Of a stretch of DNA of 64,000 bases, positions 52,868 to 63,374 are shown piece after piece; the stretch's first letter is position 1, and each line of letters starts with the position of its first letter. Location: NCBI RefSeq assembly GCF_034119865.1, contig NZ_CP139421.1, positions 2,604,001-2,668,000 of the forward strand. Reading direction: 5' to 3'. The position numbers were made by a program, and so were the translations under genes. The notes below the pieces were generated by a model. It searched no databases. It saw only the letters and a program-made list of their open reading frames with translations, and had not been told where the DNA came from. The DNA comes from Algoriphagus sp. NG3. Lineage in GTDB: Bacteria; Bacteroidota; Bacteroidia; Cytophagales; Cyclobacteriaceae.

Positions 52868-55800
52868 TTAGTCATTACAACCCCGTTGGATACAACTCCA
52901 AGCAGTTCCGTTATAAAGCTTCATGCAGTCTTCGTCGGTATCATAAACCAACATTCCCTCTACAGCATCCAAAGCATCTATTTGTACCGTAGTTAATCTG
53001 GTTATCACAAAGCCACTGTTATCCGATTCTATTGCAATAAACCCATTGGGCACATTTTTAGGCCATTCATCTGATGTCAACATGTGACTTGAAACACCCA
53101 CAACAGACTCTTCAGGAGTTCCTCCAATCGGAGGTTGGGTACAGTAATCCTCCGGACAAGGCACGCTGTTCAACCCACTTCCACGTCCATAGATATAGGT
53201 AACGCCAACTACCGATTGGGTAGCCACGATGGTGTTAGGCGCTCCATCATTCCATGTGATAGCATTAAAACTATTACCGTTACTCAATTCCAACAGATGC
53301 AGCTCACCACCTGAAGTCTTGCTGCCATACATACTGACATCTCCATTAGGGGCAATAACAACACGGATAAGTGGTGCGGAGGCCGTACCCGTCATCTGCC
53401 ATATAGCAGCAGTATTGGTTTCATATTCGTCACCATCAGCGAACTGTACATTGATACCGCTTGTCCCGGCAGACTGGAACTCAATTTCCTGTGTAGCCAG
53501 CTGTACCCCGTTGATTTCCATATTGAAGGAATTGTCTAAGGCATGAATATCAAACTGGAAGCCATAATTGGTAGGCGGTTGGTTGAATGTGATCGGAATT
53601 CCACCATCGGAAGAGAACGTATTCCCTTCCACTTCTTCCGTACAAAGCTCAGGATCAACACCAAGGCAGGCTTCTAATGTAATCACATTGGACAGCATCG
53701 ATGGGTTTTCTACCGAGCACGGATCATCCGGATCTACGATCAGTTCAAAGAAGCTTGAAGCAGCATCTTCATCCGTGAATATTTCACTGGTAATATCCAG
53801 TGTCACGGTAATGGAACTTTCGCCGTTCGGAATTACCAAATCATCGATCTCAATGTAGGATTCACCAATAGGATCAAATCCGAGTACGCCCGAAGTCCCA
53901 TTGTTGAAGGTAACTGAAGTGATATCCTGACCCAGATCATAATACACCTTCAATGTTGCTCCGGTGATTTCCGGGTCTTGGTTGTCAAAATTCAAGGTAT
54001 AGGTTACCTGATCACCCTCGTCCAGACAGGTAGCGTCTACTTCATAAAGGAAGTCTAAATCCGGCGCTGTGAAGCTGCTTGCCACAAAGCCGACTGTGCT
54101 GAACTCTTCTGCTGCCGGATTGATGCTGTTGTAGGAATTACCTGTTTCAGTTACTGTATAATCACTTGAAGTATTATACACCGTCGTAGTACCATCCGTG
54201 CTTCTTACGTTAATATAAAGGAAGGTAGTTCCAGATGGCAACTCCAGCCCATTGAGTGCAAAGGTATTGGCATCAAAAGTAAATGGTGTCGGAGAACCAA
54301 ATTCCGAATCGTTGTACGTGTCTTCCACAAACTCCAATCCCGGAGGTAGCGACTGGGAAATATCCAAGGTTCTTGTATCACAATTACTGTTAATAAATCG
54401 CATGCGCATAGTAGTCTCTATACAGCTAGGCACCTCTTCACTCTGTGTGAAGTCCTGTATCATCGTCACATTATCCACAGTTGGTGGTAGCGGAATAGCA
54501 CACTCAAAGCTAATGTCTCCTATATCCAAAGATCTGAGGGTTTGTCGGGCATTGACCCGCTCCACATCAAAAATGATTTCAATACGTTCTATCGGTCTGT
54601 TGAACCTCACATTTGCCGTAGAATGCAGGAATGTAAGCCCTCTGTATCGCTTGGTGCCTATCACCTCATTTCCCTGAATCTCATAGGTGGTAGCAGCAGT
54701 CGGATTGGCTGCATGGGTGATTTTTGGAAGCACTACATTATCATCACAGTCATAGCCTATGATGGTAAACTTATTGGCATTATTCAGATAAGTATTGATA
54801 TTGGATATCTGGAAACTTGCCCCAGCTACAGTTTGGTTCAAGTTGATGCTATGCGTTACCTCCACATTTTGGTTGTCCCTTCTTCTGGACAAGAACCACC
54901 TGCCGTATGGACGAGGGTAAGCGTTTGCCGCATACTCAACACCGGCAGGGTAATCCGCCGACATATTCACGATCAGATCACCTTGGTCGGTAGATCCGAT
55001 GCTTTCCGGATCCATTACATTGTTTTGGCGCTCTAAAGCGGTATTCCAACTTCTACCCATCTTGAATACAAAGGTACCTCCTGTACATACATCACAATCA
55101 CTCGGTGCTACCACCCCGCCAAAAGTAATGTACTTAACACCTTCTGTAAACAAGAAATTGAAACTTGCAATTCCAGAAGCATAAGAAGCCGCAGGAATAC
55201 GAACCAGATTGGTAGTGAAATCCTCATCATCAGCGATCCATAGTTCAATTTCCGAGTTGAATGTAAATTCATTTAGATCCGCCTGCAGCCAAATAGACTC
55301 TGGATCACCTGTAGTCTCCACCCTCCAAACTCTGTTGGCCGTAGAAATCGCCGGATCCAAAGGAAGTCCAGTACAAGGATCAGTAGCAAGAGACGTCTCT
55401 CCGGTTCCATCATTATCACCAAACATAATAAATGTATGATCTTCACTGAATGGAATCCTGGCCGTATCTGTGTTCGCCAAAGTAAACTCATTCGTTGTCG
55501 CCACGATCAGTTTTCCCCTGGCTGATGGGTTAACCGATGTGGAAATTTTCTGGCTTAAGGCACCTATGTCATCACGTCCCAAACCAAACACATTATTATT
55601 GTAATCGGGATTGTTCACCCCGTCCCAAACCGTTTCTTCCGCAGAGGAGAGATAATTCAATGCATCCAATCTTCCGAGTGTTATCCCATATTTTATTGCC
55701 AAATAGGAATCTACTCTTCTTCTTTCAATTTCGCTCAAATTACCTGCTCCATAGATGATTGTTTCTCCAATATTCCCTATAAAACCAGCATTATCACTTC

Positions 55801-58800
55801 CATTGCTTGAAAAACGTGTATCTCCAAACGCATGTCCACCATTCATAAACCCTCTAGCTCCGTGGGTTCCATTTGCACCGTTTGCCGCTCCGTTAAGACC
55901 TTTTGATATGGTGAGATCTGTAAATGTGTGATACATTATACTAGGTATGGTGGTTGAAAAAGTGATACCACCGGGATTACCCAGGTATCTTGCCCCATAT
56001 GAATTATTCACACGTTCAGACCGCTGGTCTGCAAGCAATCCAATTCCGTCCCATCTGCTAATGCTACCGGAAGGCAAACTATTATCAACCAATGAGCTGA
56101 AAATCCTTGGATTCCCCCCCGAATGGGTAACACCTTCTTTGGTGAACATAAAGATATCAAAGTCCAATTCCGATATGGTTTGAACCCCCATATTTCCAAG
56201 TGTCTGCGTAGCAGCAGTGAAATTGACACCCGGATTGAAATTGAAATAATCTATATCCCCTTCAACAAACTCAGGCAAAGCATTCCCTCCCAATTGAGAA
56301 ATAACCGTTCCGGAGAAGAAGTCTGTCCAGGAAGTAACTTCCGTACCTACACCGGTATTCTCCGCATCTATATCAGCTCTATACCAATAGCTGAGCGCAT
56401 TGACCACTCCTCCCGGTGCATAAGCAAACCCGGCAAAGGTGAAATAATCTCCATCATTGTAAGTGATGGTAGTAGTATTATACTCTGTACCATTAATAGT
56501 GACTTCATCCGTCATCGGGATAAAATCGTCTGAAATATCAAAGGTCTCATCAGTAGAACGTACCAAATGCAAGTTGTTGATGCCTTTTGGCCAAGCAATG
56601 ATTACTGTACCTGTACTGCTTGTGTTTTGAACTTTCCAAATGGCTTCAAAACGGTGGTTTATTTCACCACCCGGAGCAGACGGGTGTGCTAAAGCAGTCT
56701 TTAATCCTTGCTTTAACCCATTATCTCCTACCATCAAGAACTGCCCGTCTGTCAAAGAATTTACATTTTCCAAATTGCTTTCTGACAAAGATGTTCCTGC
56801 TCCGATTATCAATCTCTGGCTAGGATTGGCACTTTTTGATTGCTTCTGATGTAATGCAGAAACAAAGTCGTGGGCAATACCAAACACATTGTTGTGATAC
56901 GTGGGATTATTAGTCCCATCCCATACTACAGTACTTGAAGAAGACAGATAGTTGAATGTACCTGCTTCGAAATCATCCTCCCGCAAGGTCACACCATACT
57001 TGATCCCCATATAACTATCTACTCTATTTTTTTCGTCCTCATCCAAATCTCTACTATAATATACGGTTTCACCTATATTCCCGTCATAAGCCCCATAGTT
57101 AGTATCTTGACCAATTCGATATTGATCGGTGCTAAGGCTAATATTGCTAACGGTATTGAAAGATTCAGAGAAGCCATTATATCGGGTATCGAACAATAGA
57201 TTTGAAGCCGTGCTCCCTGCTCCATTTAGCCATGATGATCCCAGTATATTCGGAATTTCGCTGGCAATGGCATTGGACAAGGTAGGTGTAAAGTTGTTAT
57301 GGTAGATTAAGTAATCGTTCCCTGCCATTCTATGCCATCCAGGGTAATCCATGGAAGCATCCATACCTAAAATCCCCGAACCATACCCAATTGCATTATC
57401 TTTTCCTGTAAAATATAATGTGCCCTCTGTTTTTGGAGTAGAGGTTGGGAATGTATATGACAACCATTGAGTCGACGAACGGGTAAATCTTACGGAGGGA
57501 TTAAAATTGAGCATTACATCCGGAGTGTAAGTCGGTCTCTGGCCTTCTGTGGGTTGGCTAAAGTCAATGCCTGAGCTGTTGAATTCACCCCACTGTTCAA
57601 TTGTCTGGCCTAGAGTAGCCAATGTTCCGCTAGCATCGGTATAGACAAATGCATCTGCCCTATGCCAGGCATCAAGGCCAGCCCCAACCCCACCCGGTGC
57701 ATGTGTATATCCGGCAAAAGTGAAGAAATCTCCATCATTGAATGTAATGGAAGCCGTATTGTACGATACACCATTGATAATCACTTCATCTGTCATCGGG
57801 ATAAAATCATCCGTATTATCAAAGACTTCGTCAGAGGAACGTACCAAATGCATATTGGAAATACCAAGAGGCCAAGCTACTGTGACAGTTCCTGTAGCCG
57901 CTGTATTCTGTACTTTCCAAATGGATTCAAAACGGAAGTTGGTTTCTCCGTTAGTTCCTGCTGTATAAACCAATGGCACGCTTAATCCTTGATTTAAGCC
58001 ATTATCTCCAATTATTAAAAACTGGCCTTCTGTAAGATCATTGGTATTTTCATCATTGGAATCAAACAAGGATCCTCCATGACCTATAACCAAACGCTGA
58101 TTTAAGTTTGTACTCGCTGCCTGTTTTTGATGCAAAGCAGAGGTATTGTCTCTGGCAACGCCAAAGATATTATTATTGTAGCCTGTGTTGGTGGTTGTAT
58201 CCCATACAACAGCATTGCTTGCAGTCAAATAATCTTCTGCTAATGTTACACCATTTTTTATGGCAAGATAAGTGTTCACTCTGCTTTGCTCGTTAGGTGT
58301 CAGCGTACGATTGTACCAAACTACTTCCATGATATCTCCCGGAAAAGCCGCTCCGTGTGTCCAACCGGAATGTCCTACCCTCACGCGTTTACCTACAAGC
58401 TGAAATCTATTGGAACCTGTAAATGTTGTGGTTTCATAAGTTCCGTTTAACCCTAATCTTTTTTCTCCACCCGAGAAGGCAGAAGTACCACCTCCAAAGC
58501 CTGCTGCATTATCCGCTACTGTAGAGAACACATTGGTTGCTCCAATTATATAGGGATCTGGAAAGCTGGTATTTGTTGTGGTATTGGAAAATTCATAATG
58601 GTTTGGAAGTCCTGCACTTGTAATCGACATTCCCGGTTCTGCCGCGTTAGTATCATCATCAATCCCGACGATACGACCTTGGGTTACCGATATCGGTCTT
58701 ACCGCTGTAAAAATGGAATGGTTCGCCACATCTCCTACTCCTGTGGCTGCGTGCATAGCTGCATTATTATTATTGTAAAATAACTTGGAAGCAGAATATT

Positions 58801-61561
58801 CCGTGGTATATGGATGAAAGTTGTGAGCCCTGTCTGGCGGAGTAAGCGCCCAAGTACCCACGGCAGGAATATCATCAGCATAGGCAGAATGATCTTTCCA
58901 TGCCGTTTCTATGTCTCCCGCATCATCAGATTTTATCCAGAAATCAGGATCAACCACACCTCCAGGGGAAACTGCATATCCGGCCAAAGTGAAATATGCT
59001 CCATCAGTCAACGTTACCGTTGCGGTGTTGTAATCCACATCGTTGACCGTAACGATATCCATCATTGGCGTAAAAGTGTCTGTGTTGTCAAAGACCTCGT
59101 CCGTAGACTGCACCAAATACAGGTTTTGAACCCCTACCGGCCAAGCTATTGTAACTGTACCTACATTATTTGTGTTTTGTACTTTCCATACGGATTCAAA
59201 GCGGAAATTGGTCTCGCCATTGGCACCTGCGGTATAGGCCAATGGAACCCTCAAACCCTGCATCAGACCATTGTCTCCGGCCAATAAGAATTGGCCTTCT
59301 GTAAGATCATTGGTGTTTTCGGCATTGCTTTCGAATAGGGAACTTCCTGCACCGATGATCAGTCTCTGACCATCATTGATACTTTTGGCCTGACGCTGGG
59401 TCAAGCCGCTGACTCCATTGAACCCGAGACCAAAAATATTGTCTGTATATCCCGAGTTGGTTGATTGGCTGAATACCACATCCGAATCTGAATTCAAATA
59501 ATCTTCGCTCAAGGTAACACCATTCTTAATAGCTAAGTACGAGTTTACCCTCGATTGTTCGTTGGGAGTGAGTGCTCGGTTGTACCAAATTACTTCCATG
59601 ATATCGCCAGGGAAAACGCCGGCTCCAGTTCCAAACGTACTATATCCTACTCTTAAATAAGGGCCGTTAAACTGAAATAGGTTGGAGTTATTGTATTCAA
59701 AGCCTTCATAGACACCATTTAGCCCAAGGGTAAGCTCACCTCCTGAGAAGCTAGACCCACCTCCGTTGGCGATAGCGTTGTCTGCCACGGCGGAGAAAAG
59801 ATTGGTTGTGTTAATCGTAAACGGAGTACTGAATACCTCTGATGTTGTTGTCGCATCATAATCATAAAAGCGTGGGGTTCCGGCCGATGATGCAAGAGAC
59901 GGGTTTGACCCATACGTTGTACCGCCGGTAGTACCCATACCAGTGATACGACCTGTTCCGGTTGAAGTGGGTCTTACCGAAGAGAACATAGAATATGACG
60001 TCGTATTATCTCCACCACCCGGATTCAACAAGGTACTGGCATTATAGAAATTCTTCGAAGTTGTATAATCTGTGGTGTACGGATGGAAGTTATGCGCTCC
60101 ATCGGCAGCAGACAATGCCCAGTCACCCAAGGCAGGGATGTCGTCTGCATTTACAGAATGGTCTTGCCAGGCAGTAGCAATATCTCCTGCCATATCTGAT
60201 CTCACCCAAAAACCCTGTCCGGCAACGCCACCCGGAGCCATTATATATCCGGCAAAGGTAAAATAGTCTCCATCATTGAAAGTGACTGTTGCTGTATTAT
60301 AATCAACGCCATTAACTGTAACTACATTCGTCATCGGAATAAATTCGTCCGTTGCGTCTATTGTTGCATCCGTAGATCGTACCAGGTGTAAATTAGTAAT
60401 CCCCGTGGGCCAAGCCACGGTTACTTGTCCTACGCCGTTTGTATTTTGTACTTTCCAAATGGCTTCAAAACGAAAGTTGGTTTCGCCACCGGGAGCATTG
60501 TGTGTTAGTGATTCTGCTAATTGCTTTTGAAGTCCATTATCCCCCCATACCAAAAACTGTCCTTCGGCAAGGTCATTTGTATTGTCTGCATTGGTACCAA
60601 ACAAACTGCTCCCGTTGCCTATCAACACTTGATTTCCTGCATTTTGCGACATCGCTTGCTTTTGGTGCAATCCTGATGCATCATCCCTCCCTATTCCGGA
60701 AATATTGTTGTTGTAAGTAGCGTCACTATAAAGAACATTGTCATTCGCATCGACATAGTCGCCTTGCTTGGATATTCCGTACTTCAAGGCCAGATACGTT
60801 TCTACTTTGTTGTATTCGGCAGGATCATGCTTACCTGAAAAAACCACCACTTCTGCCACATCGCCGCTCCAAAAAACACTATTTGCCCCTGAAGAGCCTA
60901 TCCTAAAGGCTGCATTATTGGCATACGTCGGGCTTACATTGGTTGCATTGATGGCTTCCGCCAAGCTTTGGGCAGCAATATAATTCCTACCGGTAGTACC
61001 ACCTCCATCAAATCCGGTTCTGACCATATTCAAACCCTGGTTGGGCTGTGCGATATCCCAATTTGGTGGAGCAGGAGCCATGGCTGTGCCTGTATTGTTT
61101 GCAAAAGTTACAGTTCCCCTTGTTGCAATGGTTCCCGTAGTAGCTTGCTGACCACTGTGAAAGCCTGTAGCATCACCGGATGCGCCAATACCAAATACAG
61201 CTCTGTTGGCAGTAGCAGCGTTGTTTTTAGCAACATAGTAGTATGTAGTAGGCGTGGTATTGCCTACAGGCCAAAGGAGCTTGGGCGAGAGATTGTTGAA
61301 CTGGTGAGCAGTAACCCCTCCAAAAGAAGCTACTGGATTGAAGTTGATCAAAGACTCACCGACGGGTGCAGAGGTTCTTTCCAGGTTATAAGCATTTCCA
61401 GATTGGTCTGCCCAGAAAGTTCCTGCCAGCCCTACATCTCCCTTGTACCAAGCCGCTAAATCGGTGGATACACCCCCTGGGGACTGCCCGAAAGCCGATG
61501 TTAGCACGGTAAAAATCAGCGCTGTAACAAATCCAAATTTCAGATCGTATAATTTCTTCAT
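52868..61561 (-). CDS. Very large modular secreted protein (2,897 aa)
   Basis: A signal peptide ([20 protein letters not shown], cleavage near AFGQ) is followed by five modules of about 400 residues. Each has a LamG-like or DUF8202-type layout: an entry such as [16 protein letters not shown] or [19 protein letters not shown]; a block with [44 protein letters not shown]; and a close like [11 protein letters not shown]. After about residue 2150 come a non-repeated segment, DUF11-like parts, the roughly 165-residue module shared with the giant adhesin (about 2635-2795), and a short end [17 protein letters not shown]. No recognisable type A or B secretion domain is at the C-terminus, so its export route is unclear. 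The start at 61559-61561 gives a clean signal peptide. Confidence 0.85.
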   Translation of the reverse strand: [2897 protein letters not shown]

Positions 61562-61779
61562 TTTTAACAATTTATAATTCAAGCTTCTGGACAATTTGAC
61601 CTTTAGTCCTACACTTTTCTTCTAAAACTAAATTTCAAATATTGACTATAGTTTTACGTCTACCTATTGACTCACGCCATTCATACTTTTTATAATCGGA
61701 CGAAATTCCCCAGGTTAAACCTATAAAACCAGCTTGGTTTACCGCCACGTTTTTATCTTTAAATGAATAGAGTTAAATA

Positions 61780-63219
61780 TTATTGGGCAAGTTTTGTAAT
61801 GGAAAGCCCAGCGTAGTCCACAATGTTATCCGTAGTGGCATTACAACTGAAACGAACCCTTACTTGGTCTCCTACATTCAGAAATCCTGTCCAATACAAC
61901 GTATTTCCATTGTCCACAATGGTACCTGCCAGGTTGGAATAGGTATGTTTTATCATTGTACTCCAACTTGCTCCTCCGTTTGTACTTCTTTCATAGTAGG
62001 CCATGGTATGCCATGTGGGGGTTGCAGTCCCAGTGCTTGTATGTGTGTTAGAACTTTGCATGACTATAATGTAAACCCCTCCCATACCAGTCGGAACCGT
62101 AAAAACATTATTGGTCCAGGAATCATAAATATCAAGACTTTCCACAGTAAATTGCCCAATGGCAGCATTTGGGATAACTTGTCCTGCCACATTCTGTGTT
62201 CCCGGTGCGTTGGAAACTACAAGTACTTTTGATGTTCCAGCATCTGAAGGTACTCCTTGTACATATCCTACGACACCATTATTATCCGCTACCAATGTTC
62301 GGGTAGCTTCAAAAGTCTGGTCTTGAGAGGGTGATGCACTACCGCCGGGCGTAGTGCTTGTAGCATTGGTTGCTCCATTCAATGGTAAACCTTGTATCCT
62401 TACGTTTCCTCCATTGATATGAAGTTGTTCTGTAGGAATACTGATACCTATTGCTACTCTTCCGTTTACCTTTAGCCTTTCCGTTCCTGAAAAAGTTTGC
62501 TGCCCAGCATAGCCTATACTTAGGGTATTATTAATGTTAAACCTGCCGTCTCCTGCTATCTGTGCTCTTAGATTGCCCGCCACTCCACCGGTATTTGTGG
62601 TGAAATTGAGAGGTGCGGCATTGGTTGTATTATTGGTTCCAATATTGAGGCTGGTAGAATTACCACTGGCAAGCATTTGTGCAGCAGCATTATTATCGGT
62701 ATATAGAAACAGTGAATTTGCTCCGCTATGGGAGAAGGTTATTGAAGACCTGTTGCCGCTGCCGGCATCTTGCCTTAGTCCAGTACCTGCGGTATTAAAA
62801 AACGTGGTCTCCTGTACGTTTGAAAATCTTAACCAATTCCCATTCTGTGATACGGTCCTGTTTGCGGTAAGTGTACCGTTGGCGTTGTAGATGTTAAGAT
62901 ATTCCCCTTCCGTACTTACCCATTTCGTTCCGTTGAAATAATAGTAACCAGACGCAGTCACATCTATCGTTTGCCCTTCAGGAGCAGTATCTGCTTCCAT
63001 TACATATACCAAAGCCCCTTCTTGGTCTGTGGTATAGGTCTTGGCCCTCAGCTGGTCTCCGGTGATTCTGGGTGCGATGATACCGTCCAACGAATTGATA
63101 TCTGCGGGTTTTCCTTCTACATCCAAAGTAGTTTTGGGAGTTGCCGTATTTATCCCAGTTTGAGAGAAAGCAATCGTCGAACAGAATAAAGCTCCTAATA
63201 ATAATACCTGCTTTTTCAT
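61780..63219 (-). CDS. Secreted protein with C-terminal beta-rich domain (479 aa)
   Basis: A signal peptide (MKKQVLLLGALFCSTIAFSQ) is followed by TGINTATPKTTLDVEGKPAD, a typical Bacteroidota opening for large secreted fibre-like proteins, and GIIAPRITGDQLRAKTYTTD. The GYYYFNGTKW block recurs in the neighbouring secreted proteins. The middle has repeated short segments with ADNNGVVGYVQGVPSDAG; the end is beta-rich (YYERSTNGGASWSTMIKHTY, RVRFSCNATTDNIVDYAGLS). Function is unknown; a surface fibre or adhesin component is likely. An adjacent ATG one codon upstream is possible. Confidence 0.7.
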   Translation of the reverse strand: MKKQVLLLGALFCSTIAFSQTGINTATPKTTLDVEGKPADINSLDGIIAPRITGDQLRAKTYTTDQEGALVYVMEADTAPEGQTIDVTASGYYYFNGTKWVSTEGEYLNIYNANGTLTANRTVSQNGNWLRFSNVQETTFFNTAGTGLRQDAGSGNRSSITFSHSGANSLFLYTDNNAAAQMLASGNSTSLNIGTNNTTNAAPLNFTTNTGGVAGNLRAQIAGDGRFNINNTLSIGYAGQQTFSGTERLKVNGRVAIGISIPTEQLHINGGNVRIQGLPLNGATNATSTTPGGSASPSQDQTFEATRTLVADNNGVVGYVQGVPSDAGTSKVLVVSNAPGTQNVAGQVIPNAAIGQFTVESLDIYDSWTNNVFTVPTGMGGVYIIVMQSSNTHTSTGTATPTWHTMAYYERSTNGGASWSTMIKHTYSNLAGTIVDNGNTLYWTGFLNVGDQVRVRFSCNATTDNIVDYAGLSITKLAQ

Positions 63220-63374
63220 CATACTCTTATTTAAATGATTTGCCGTGTCTTTATATGCTTGCATTTAGGGAGTCCATAGTACCCGATTAAGGGTAGAAAA
63301 TATTCCCCACTACCCCATTCACCGATTGACGGGCATTCGGGAAGTATTCCCCAAATGCCCGCTTCAATCTTTTC
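63220..63374. other. Intergenic spacer between secreted-protein genes
   Basis: About 155 bases with no gene. Around 63285-63355 there are near-repeated CCCCACTACCCC- and TTCCCCAAATGCCC-type pyrimidine blocks, but no clear hairpin or promoter. Confidence 0.4.
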
